The notes under the pieces: model-generated
The model's input: the letters and a program-made list of their open reading frames with translations, nothing else
What the model was told of the DNA's origin: nothing
The model's database searches: none
Position numbers and translations under genes: made by a program
Part shown: positions 13,632 to 22,057 of the stretch, one piece after another
Numbering within the stretch: position 1 is the first letter of the stretch
Layout: each line of letters begins with the position of its first letter
Source: Rhynochetos jubatus
Lineage: Eukaryota; Chordata; Aves; Eurypygiformes; Rhynochetidae
Reading direction: 5' to 3'
Length of the DNA: 64,000 nucleotides
NCBI GenBank assembly: GCA_027574665.1
Contig: CM050655.1
Span: 3,534,001 to 3,598,000 of the forward strand

Positions 13632-13808
13632 ACAATCATAGAATCATAGAATGGTTTGGGTTGGAAGGGACCTTAAAGATCATCCAGCTCCAACCCCCCT
13701 GCCATGGGCAGGGACACCTTCCACTAGACCAGGTTGCTCCAAGCCTCATCCAGCCTGGCCTTGGACACTTCCAGGGATGGGGCACCCACAGCTTCTCTGG
13801 GCACAACC
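13632..13808 (-). repeat. CR1 LINE 3' tail, minus strand
   Basis: On the plus strand the element begins with the inverted terminal repeats (AATCATAGAATCATAGAATGG) and continues GGTTGGAAGGGACCTTAAAG, the reverse complement of the CR1 3' end. It then passes through the CTTCTCTGGGCACAACCTG region where the copy is 5'-truncated. Sequence agreement with the family text is high, so it is younger than the 9.0 or 36 kb copies. Its tail faces the tail of the plus-strand CR1 just upstream, with the LTR fragment between them. Confidence 0.93.
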
Positions 13809-13844
13809 TGAGATTGATCAAGGTTTTCAGTGGGCACGTTATCT

Positions 13845-13896
13845 TTTTGTTTGGTTTTTTTTGTTGTTGTTGTTGTTTTTGTTTTTGTTTTATTTC
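13845..13896. repeat. T-rich (GTT)n / (GTTTT)n simple repeat
   Basis: A run made of T tracts, five GTT units and two GTTTT units, just beyond the truncated 5' end of the minus-strand CR1. It is a low-complexity tract; no function can be read from it. Confidence 0.85.
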
Positions 13897-16800
13897 ATCA
13901 TTGCGTAGAATACAACGGTTTATTTAATGCAGTGTAATTACTGTGGTACTTAATTGCTAGCCAAGGATGAACCACAACAATTCCATGATTCCATTCCCAC
14001 AATTAGAAGTACAGTAACTGCCCATTAATACATAACCATTTTAGAACACAGTATTACAAACAGGGAAGATACGAAATCTTTTGTTTGGAGTTACAGTTTT
14101 CCAAGAACATGACTGAAACATCTCATATTGTACACATCTATTATGTAATAAATACAATAAAAGAACAAGAGTGTTTACTACTTTCTTAATGCAGGGAAAC
14201 AACCCAAAAAACTGGCTAGCTGTTAAACCTGAAAGCATTCATTAGCTTGTTATTGTGTGCTTCTATAGAAAGCAAAGCAGTACTACTGTTGTACAGTACT
14301 AACATAGGATATTTTATTTAAGGCTGTGCTGTATAACCTCTGTGGGTCCTGACCATGATAAATGTTTGTCAGCTTAAGGGTGAGAGACCATAAAAACTCA
14401 TTCTCTTACTCTGTACAGTCTGTCTAGACTTCTAATTTCTTAGCTCTCCTAGATGTGGCTAGGTTAAACACGACAGAGAAACAAAACACCCCACAAAAAG
14501 CCACTATGACAGCTTCCCTTAACCAGGAACTTCCGGAAGGACTTACAGGAAATGCTGTTCTTTCAACACAGCATGTGCACTCAATGAAAATCATGGAGTA
14601 ATTTCTAAAATTTGGTAAATGCAGTCTTTTTTGTTTCATTAGTTGCACACAATATATTGGGGTAAGGTTGATGAGAGCTTTCTAGACTAATAGGATAGTA
14701 TGTCTAGAGTGCCATAGTTTATGACCTTTTAACCAATTGTAACATTTTAGACAATCTGTCAATCCATTTAGTTTTCTGCAATAAAACATTATTAAATTTA
14801 CTAAAATTAAATTTCTTTTATATAAAGTATATTTGAGAAAAAAAAATCAGCAATTATTCCTGACTCACTTTTAATGATTGCTTTCCAGAATCCAATGTCT
14901 GACACACATTAATTCAACTCTGAGGGTTAAATAAAGTACTGTAGAATCAGCAAAGTTGGAGCATCCTGAATTCATCCCAGCCTCTTTATAAACTTACAAT
15001 TTCTGTCAATAATTTTAAGAATTAGCAAGAGAGATGTATCACTATAATAAATTGTCAAATTGCTGAGCTGAAACCTATGACATAAAATGAAGCATTACGA
15101 GTCTCTCGTCCCATCATCCTTGTTTGACTGAAGTTTATATTTTTCTTATTCCCAAGGTCTCTTGCCCAAAAGAGTTTTTTTGTTTATCTACTTTCATCTT
15201 TATTAGATCTTTCCTGAACGTAGTCAGGCTATGCTTCCCAACATCAACCTATGGCACTATGTCTCCTGCAGGAATCCAACTGTCCTGCTGAGCATGCCTC
15301 TGTAAACTAAGCCTCGAGCAAGTCCACAGTGGTGTTTCTCATCAAGTTCAGAACCACTCTACCCAACATACGTTCTTTTTGCTCATACCCTCAGAATGGT
15401 ATTTGTTCATTCCCTACATTCCAGGTGCTGAGTGGATCTTTAGCTCCTTCTGGATTTGTAACCTTTGAAGCCTCGTCACCTAGTTAGGGGGTTTGAAGTG
15501 CTGGCATGATTACACATGTTCGCTAATCTCCATTTAGCTCTACAAATATTTGTTCCCCATTCTTGCTGTGCCACCAAGGCTATGAACACTTATTAGTGTT
15601 TCCTTTAAGAGAAAACACGAAGCTCAGTGCCTAGTTTGTTAATCCGGATTAAGTACTAAACAAACACACACTGAAGAGCAATACTTCACCAGCGGCTAAA
15701 ATAACTTTCCCTGAGGGAAGGAGACTGCAAGATGGGGCTGCAGTACATTCACTGCCTCTGTCCTAGCCTATCTGTCTGAAGTCATAGGCTGAGGACTTAC
15801 ATCAAAATAAAATTAACATTTTATGAAGTTCACAGTGAATAAAATATTAATATTAATAAAAATAATAAACACATCAATGAACTGGACTTAGACATGATGA
15901 AACAGTCTTTGGCTTCTGCCTCTTAATAGCTGATAGACGAGCAGTTGCTGTTGTTGCAGGATGGTTATTTAAAATACAGAATGGAGATTAGTTTAATTAT
16001 ATGAAATCAGTGGAGTTGGAAAAGAATTTGCGGAAGTATGTTATAAAGTTAGCAATTAAGATAACTTTTTGTTAGCTTTTGTTATAGAACCAAACCCAAA
16101 AAAGTGTTTTAGTTTCATAAATCTGGTTTACAAACTCCCTGCCTTCCCCAGTCATTCTAACTCTTAATCTGCAGTTCAGTGCACTCCAACTGTGTTGACA
16201 TAATTTATTACAGGCGTGTGCTATAAATCAGATAAAAAATAACTAAATTCATGGGAGCAGATGCCATATTCTGCACAGACTGGTAGATGGATAAGTCTAA
16301 ACTAAATATATTAAGATTGCTATCAGAGTCAGTCAACACAAACCCTTGTATCCCCCATTGTATAACACTGTGAATCGGTCACACAATATAGAAAGAAACT
16401 GTAGGTATCAGGAACATCTCTGGGCCCCAAGCTGTTAACCATACTGGTAAGATGTGTGAAAAAAACAGTAAGTGGATGGGTGGTAGGGTCTTACGTTGCT
16501 CTGAGCTGAGCATATAGCCGAGACAAAAGGTAATCTGCAAAGTATAAAGCCAAATTATCAATTTCAGAACATATTAGCTGCATAATGACTTCTTCATGTA
16601 AGGAACAACACTGAAAATTTTGTAAATCAGTATTTACTTAATTTATATAGATCACATCAGGATGATATATCAGTACAGCTCACGGTAAACTGAATGGTCA
16701 TGACTGCAATTTGTTGTAAGATCCACTTAAACTCATTCAACAGACATTCAGCCTAGAAAGTTTTGCAGAATCTGTTTCTAACCTACCTACAATGGGTAAA

Positions 16801-17299
16801 AATGCTCTCCAAATCCCTGTGGGGAGACCAGGAAAGATCACAGGTATTGCCAGGTCCCAAGGCCCTGCCATAGCAAGAGTTTTTCAGATAAACTTCCAGA
16901 TGTTCCTAGGAAACAGACCATTCCCCAGGCTACAGAGCAAGGGAAAACCCCAAGTGGTCCTTGCCAAAGATGATGTGAGAGAAGCATAGCAACGAGTGCA
17001 AAAAACAGTTACTTTGTGGAGACAGACCTATGGGGAATTTTGTACCAGCAAGACTACTACACTTTAGAATATTATTTCAGACACAGCTAGGATCAGAAAA
17101 GCCTCAAAGTTACTGCTATCATCTTCAGCTGTGGAAAGTTACTAATTACAGTCCATTTCCTACGAAATAGCAATCTACATCCTGCTGTTACTGAAAAGTA
17201 ACTGGGATGTGAATACAGTGATGTTCTTCGTCTAACTTCAGATATCCACACACCACTTGTTCTTTAACTAGGGGCACGTCCAAGGCTAGTCTATTTTAT
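13897..17299. other. sequence without a recognisable gene
   Basis: AT-rich DNA with no supported gene or repeat. The only frame that looks slightly unusual is 16792-16989 (plus, 65 codons), rich in proline, glutamine and glycine, but it matches no family I know. I looked here for the 3' LTR of the class I provirus that lies immediately to the right, and found no copy of the 20174-21042 LTR. Confidence 0.55.
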
Positions 17300-18400
17300 A
17301 AAGTCATGTTAGTATTAGCTTAGGCCTGTTTATTAATAAGTTTGGAATCCTTTTTGAGTGGCTTTTGACAAAGTCTCTACTTGCCAAGTCAAACCCTTTA
17401 TCAGTATTCAATTTTCCAAAGCCATTAGTCTGGGTCATAGGAAAATTTGGAAGCCCCATTCAAGTTGTACTGCTGCAGAAGGTCCTGTCCAAGTATCAGG
17501 GCCTTTTTCTGTTTCAGTATCCCTTCTAATTCATCCACTACATTGGGCTTTGATTGGACTCTCTTTCCATGTAGGACATGGGGTCAATAACCCTAAAATT
17601 ACTTGCCTAGCTATTGTACTAGGTTGTAGTTGGGTAGTCCAGTGTCCATCTGATGTGACCCATGTCGTGTAACCTGGGGACAGAATTTCTTGTCTAAAAT
17701 TTTCATTTGAAAAGTTTTGTTTCCTCCAATGTTCCATTATCATCAAAATAATATTCAGGATCAATATTTTAGTATAATTTAAGACATTGGGGAACCTCCA
17801 ATTGGTTCTGCTAATATTATAAGTAGGCTTTGCACCCAAATTAAAACACCAATCCATATTTCCTAGATGCTTCCAACACCCTTCCACAGGTCTGACCCAA
17901 GTTCTGAGTTTTTTCCTAAGGTTAGTACATTCCGGAGCAGAGGTCACATCTTAGGTACTGCAGTATTACTAACACAGAGTCTCAAAAATCCTGCAGGCTG
18001 TCTGATGGAGGCTGCTAATGCTAGTTGCAAAAACTGGGCATTTGAGGGTTGTGATCCTCATGGACATTGTTCCTCTGAACCCCTCCTAAACTCTGTCCTG
18101 TCATGTCCTGTTCTCCAGTGAGTAGCAGCTTCTACAACATCACTACCTCTTTATCTGTACTTATTTTCTTTATCTAAATAATAGGAAGTATTGGCCCATT
18201 TAAAGGCTTCCACAACGTTATCATAGTCCTCCAATAAAGATTAATTTATCAGTATGATAACCCATGGGATAGGTTGACTAGCTAAACGAGGAATTGGGAT
18301 ACATGCTACAACACTGTTAAGATTACATGTTCCATCAAACCCTTGTATCAAAATTGGAATCAAGTTTTCATCTATGTCTGCATTGGCTTCTCAATTGTCT
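17300..18400 (-). pseudogene. degenerate class I endogenous retrovirus env
   Basis: On the minus strand, directly downstream of the integrase remnant, frames read as a decayed retroviral envelope. From about 18350 downward there are cysteine-containing surface-subunit-like stretches with an N-glycosylation-type NTS. The 138-codon frame 17531-17947 has several cysteines and tryptophans, with WVRPVEGCW near its start and a CPTW near its end. In the same frame, after several stops, a GLTWQVETLSKATQKG-like stretch (about 17330-17400) resembles the start of a transmembrane subunit. Many in-frame stops and frame changes show it is dead. The env assignment rests mainly on position after integrase and on composition; the subfamily is not resolved. 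No recognisable transmembrane anchor or 3' LTR follows. Confidence 0.55.
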
Positions 18401-18479
18401 GTATCAATTTCTGCATTTCCCGACAGCACCATGAAAGATATTACCCAGAATCTTGTGATTCCCAACTTAATATTAAGCG

Positions 18480-19312
18480 CAAAGGTCCTTCTTGCTTGAC
18501 AGTCCATTCTGGTGACGTGGCTGGCTTGATCCTGCTGTGACATATTCATGGAGTGACTTCTTTGAGCTTGACAGCGGTGTAGATGGTGAGTAAAATCTGG
18601 AAAGGTCCTTTCCACTTCTCCTTCAACAGTTTGTCTGACCACGCCCCCAGATGCACCCAATCTCCAGGTTGGTATTGATGCACAAGGACATGCAGGGATA
18701 GCAGTGCGCTCACAGTAACACACCTGTGGAGAGAGGACAGAACCTTTCCTAAAGAGATAACATACTCTTTCAGGTAATGTTTTCCTATGATTTCAGGATT
18801 AATTCCTCTGTCACCTGATAAGGTTTACTGTGTATGATTTCAATAGGACTAACCTTCTCTTTAATTCTAGGCTGGATGTGTATCTATAGCAAAGCCAAGG
18901 GTAAAGCATCTGGCCACTTTATCTGAGCCTCTTGACCAATTTTATTAATCTGTCTCTTTAGGCTTTAATTCATTCTTTCAACTTTCCCACTTGACTGCAG
19001 TCTCCATGGGGTATGGGAATCCCACTTTACCCCTAATATTTTGGCTAGATTTTGAACATCCTCTTCTATGAAATGTGGGCCCCTATCTGAAGACAGTCCT
19101 ATAGGTAGTCCAAATCTTGATATTATTTCCTTAATTAATGCTTTTGCTACTTCTTTTGCCTTGCTGGTGCAACAAAGGAAAGCTTCCGGCCAGCCTGAGA
19201 AGTCATCTGTCATCACCAAAAGATACCGGTATCCATTGTGCCACGGTAATTCGGGAAAGTCTCTTTGCCAATAATCTCCGGGACTGTTTCTTCTCTTCTC
19301 CTGGACTGTTTC
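18480..19312 (-). pseudogene. class I (gammaretrovirus-like) pol: integrase remnant
   Basis: The minus strand encodes most of an integrase. The 84-codon frame 18965-19219 holds the catalytic-core text TDDFSGWPEAF, FGLPIGLSSDRGPHF and SSGKVERMN; the aspartates of TDDFSGW and SSDRGPHF and the glutamate of GKVERMN fit the DD(35)E triad. Upstream (to about 19312) the frame continues as GDYWQRDFPELPW. After a stop behind VERMN the frame reads on as a tail with KWPDALPLALL, and from about 18690 to 18480 the C-terminal GPY/F-type domain follows (QPGDWVHL, KWKGPFQILLT, TAVKL). These are hallmarks of gamma-type integrases. At least four in-frame stops break it. Protease, reverse transcriptase and RNase H are missing: gag-like sequence lies close on the 5' side, so a large internal deletion is inferred. 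Confidence 0.85.
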
Positions 19313-19697
19313 TTCTCAAAAGATGTCATGGCTGCAAGTATTATACAGTGATGAATACTTTTAGAATATATTAAGATATATGGAAATTTTCGTTTTGTAA
19401 AGGAAATCCAGAGAAATTCCAGCCTCCACTGGATTTCAATATATCAATTAAGGTGTAAGATTTAAATTCCTACCTTCTTTTTGCTTTCCGTTCACCCCCC
19501 TTTTGCCCTTCGCTGCCATTCCTGCCCATTTCTCCTTGTATGTGTTGCACTGCCAGATGATACTACATGTTGAACAACGCTTAGGTGTTTCCTTATTTCC
19601 TGCCTCTAACGCCAGCACACCACTTTCACTTACTCACTTACAATCAAGCCACATTCCTTACATACATCATAATTATCCCGTAGCGCTAAGAACAAAT

Positions 19698-19832
19698 TCA
19701 CAATACTACTATACAAGGGCCACCAGTGATGAAAATATCAATATCAGCCCCAAACTTGCCCCAATGTTTCAATATACAACCCAAGGGAGAGCACTTAAGA
19801 ATTCCCCCTTCAGTGGATTTCCCAGTTCCCAT
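19698..19832 (-). pseudogene. class I endogenous retrovirus gag, N-terminal matrix fragment
   Basis: The minus-strand frame begins at an ATG at 19832, giving MGTGKST, a glycine at position 2 suited to N-myristoylation. It continues with SPLGCILKHWGKFGAD, a pattern typical of the matrix start of gamma-like avian elements. It ends after 44 codons at a stop. The frame itself is open further upstream (to 19907), but the MG start and leader distance (about 340 bases from the primer-site region) favour 19832. Beyond the stop, broken frames down to about 19400 keep a cysteine pair (CSTCS) and a basic stretch, possibly more gag. The gene is dead and is followed by the deletion that joins it to integrase. 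Confidence 0.65.
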
Positions 19833-20139
19833 TTTACAAAGTTCCAAGGTTACCAAAATTACCAAAAATACCCAAAATCTGGACTCTGGGCATCCCTGTA
19901 GTAGCATATGGATTACACAACATGTACTACCAATACCAGTACCAATAGCGCTACAATGCGTACTTAATTCAGATCCATCTTACTTGTAAGCAACCAATAC
20001 TACCAATACTTCTTACCAATGTCATTAATCTCCACAGTAGCTGTAACCAAAATTCACCCAACTAGGGAATTCAAGGGCCTCCACAAAAATACTCTGGTGC
20101 ACAGTGGAGTCCTCAAAATTCTTCTAGTCCATCAAAAGT

Positions 20140-20173
20140 CCACAAGGCTGGTCCCACCTGGGTTTCCAAATTC
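20140..20173 (-). promoter_or_regulatory. expected primer-binding site and start of the proviral leader
   Basis: On the minus strand the LTR ends GTAACA and is followed by GAATTTGGAAACCCAGG. A primer-binding site should start with TGG within a few bases of the LTR end; TGGAAACCCAGGTGGGACC fits that position. I cannot assign it to a tRNA: it looks changed from any standard 18-base complement. The position is inferred from the LTR end, not from a tRNA match. Confidence 0.45.
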
Positions 20174-20674
20174 TGTTACCAAAAAGTAACCAAGAAAACT
20201 CTCTAAACTATATGAAAGTTTAGAAAGCCGACATTGGTTTTTTGCAGTGCTGGGTGTGTGGTAGATATCTCCTCCTAGCATGCACACCAAACAGTGTATA
20301 TTTACGCACAAAATTTTCAGGATTAGTAATTTTTCAGTCCACCCCCTTTACAATGATTGGTTATAAAATTATAATACTGCTGACACATTATTTCCACTAT
20401 TACCCATGCTTGGGGGAAGGGTCTTCACCTGGGCAGGGGTCTTCTTAACCTGTGCATGTGATTTTTAATATTATAATAAGCTTTTAATGAGCGAAGTTCA
20501 CAAAAAGGACAAAGTTCTTTAAACATCTGCTAATCTACAAAAAAACTTCTCTGTTTACAAGGACACTGCTGAGGTATTAATGAGCATGTACCCTCCTGCT
20601 TTTGATAAGCATGGGGCCCAACCCTTGTTATCAAACTTTCCTCATCAATGTGGGCAGAGAAACACACTGAAAAA

Positions 20675-20880
20675 CAGGGTATCGTCAAAACAGGTTAACG
20701 TAGTGAGAGGCAGAGTATCATCAATGCAGCTTAACATCTAAAAACATCATCAGAAAAATAGAGCATTGTCAAAACAGCTTAACATAGTGCAAAACGGAAC
20801 ATAGTGCAAAACTGAATTATTATAAAAACCAGCTCAACATAGTGAAAACCAGAATGTTGTCTAAACAATTTAACACAGAA
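20675..20880 (-). repeat. imperfect tandem repeats in LTR U3, array 1
   Basis: About five diverged units share, on the plus strand, a core like ATTGTCAAAACAGCTTAACA followed by TAGTG and an A-rich tail. Cores are seen near 20683, 20717, 20766, 20826 and 20851, so unit spacing varies from about 30 to 60 bases. A shorter echo (AACATAGTGCAAAAC) occurs twice in succession near 20783-20815. Such arrays in U3 are often transcription-factor site clusters, but this is inference. Confidence 0.7.
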
Positions 20881-20882
20881 AG

Positions 20883-21025
20883 ACATCTCGACTGCTATAT
20901 TATTCTAAAAGTTAGCCTTTGCCATTGTCAGCCTAACACAAAGAATAAGAACATCCCGATTGCTATATTATTTTAAGAGTTAACCTTTGACACTTCGGCT
21001 TGTCAGTCTAACACAAAGAACAAGA
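20883..21025 (-). repeat. direct duplication in LTR U3, array 2
   Basis: Two copies of a roughly 70-base unit: 20883-20950 and 20951-21025. Each starts ACATCtCGAtTGCTATATTATT-like and ends CAGtCTAACACAAAGAA.AAGA (lower case marks variable positions); a third copy begins (ACATCAGG) right at the LTR edge. Copy 2 carries a small insertion (ACTTCGGCTTG region). The layout, next to the U3 start, is that of a retroviral enhancer duplication. Confidence 0.8.
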
Positions 21026-21059
21026 ACATCAGGCATGTAACACTGCCAGCTAAGGAGAA

Positions 21060-21565
21060 GCTATCAAACCACAGTTTCAAATTCACATCAAAAAAGATTT
21101 TTAAATAACATCAGTTTTTTTGACATAGCTTTTTACATTTGATCAAGCACAGGAAAATCACCCTCATTTCTAAACATTTTGTGGGATGTCTTCCCTACCT
21201 TTGGCTAATGAGTTCTTTTATTTCTTCTTCCTCTAGTGTCACATCTGCCTCCCACTTATGCTTTGCCTGCATCATCCACTCTCACTGTAATTGAAGGAAT
21301 AATTTTTTTAATGTCACTAATCGATTGCCATACATATTTGCATTTAGATTTAATTCCTTAGCCATATTATGACAAGTTTGAATCTCCAGTTTTAGACAGA
21401 GAACAATTTGAAATCTTGGCTCATTTAGTCTAGTCCATAATCTGTCAAATCTTTTGATTCCCGACCTACTGTAGCAAAGGAACACGGCGCTATTGATGTT
21501 TATTTTGCAATTCTTCAGATGGTTCTTTCTCTGAATTCATGCTCTTTATGTGACATAACACTCTA
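21060..21565 (-). other. unrecognised coding-like stretch between two LTRs
   Basis: A minus-strand frame of 67 codons (21282-21485) continues in the same frame, after single stops, to about 21200 with an acidic stretch (DVTLEEEEIKELI). It is rich in leucine, asparagine and lysine, with no domain I recognise. Its place between the LTR at 21590-22057 and the 20174-21042 LTR, on the same strand as both, suggests a relic of an element associated with one of them. That is inference from position only. It could equally be flanking host DNA. Confidence 0.3.
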
Positions 21566-21589
21566 TGACCACCTTAGATTTCAGTGTGC

Positions 21590-22057
21590 ACAACCAAGAT
21601 CAAAATCCACATTCAAGCACTTAAATTCAACATGGATGTACTTTTATTGCTCAAATCTATGGTTGTTTCACAACTGTAGATATCAAGCCATTTACACTCA
21701 CTTTATCAGCAGTCACTGCCCCTCATTCCTCCCCACATCTTTCCCCTGCCCCACCGTCGTCTCCCCTCAGACCACAGGGTAGTCTCTGCTTGCGTTCCTG
21801 GAGCACCATCACCTCCACCTCCTCGCCCATCCGTGCTTGCAGGGCTATTCCTCACACCTTTTTCTCCTCACTCCTCTCCTTTCTAGCATTTTCCCCTTTC
21901 TTAATCAGGTTTCCCCAGAGGCACCACCAGCAGGGCTGTGGGGCTGCTGGAAATGGCCCAAACCAGCTGGAACTGGCTGTGCCCACCCTGGGGCAGCCCT
22001 GGCCTCTTCTCACAGCTGGCCTCAGCTGCCAGCCCCTAGGCACAGGCACCCACTACA
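21590..22057 (-). mobile_element. avian endogenous retrovirus LTR, minus strand
   Basis: On the minus strand the segment starts TGTAGTGGGTGCC (22057) and passes through GTGAGAAGAGGCCAGGGCTGCC and a GGCACAGCC/CAGCTGG region. Then comes the reverse complement of CCAGAGGCACCACCAGCAGGGCTGTGG, and a pyrimidine-rich plus-strand part (21730-21900). An AATAAA signal lies at 21643-21648 (minus). This order matches a widespread avian LTR family with a TGTAGTGGGTT start and a GTGAGAAG...GGTGCC text. The 3' boundary is not clear, and no primer site or gag was recognised behind it, so solo LTR and proviral LTR cannot be told apart. Confidence 0.65.

Larger units (their letters stand above)
20174..21042 (-). 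mobile_element. 5' LTR of the class I provirus, minus strand
   Basis: An 869-base LTR bounded by the inverted ends TGTTAC (at 21042 on the minus strand) and GTAACA (at 20174). On the minus strand it lies directly upstream of the primer-site region, the gag start and the integrase, as a 5' LTR should. The high-coordinate half (U3) holds two different imperfect tandem repeat arrays. An ATTAAA poly(A)-type signal lies near 20482-20487 on the minus strand. No second LTR copy was found at the other end of the provirus. The bounds rest on the inverted ends and on the internal order; a short target-site duplication cannot be tested, because the 3' end is not recognised. Confidence 0.7.

Noticed and set aside
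12945-13649. 234-codon plus-strand open frame, the longest in the window
   Set aside because: It lies across the 3' part of a CR1, the LTR piece and the start of another CR1. It crosses element borders and matches no known protein, so it is a chance frame in GC-rich repeat DNA.
18391-18723. 110-codon minus-strand frame over the integrase C-terminus
   Set aside because: It is a shifted frame: the frame with the GPY/F-type text (QPGDWVHL, KWKGPFQILLT) is another one, broken by a stop. The long frame is a shadow.
20675-21025. Repeat array as a CRISPR-like structure
   Set aside because: Units are irregular, spacers are not unique sequences of even length, and the array lies within an LTR of vertebrate DNA.
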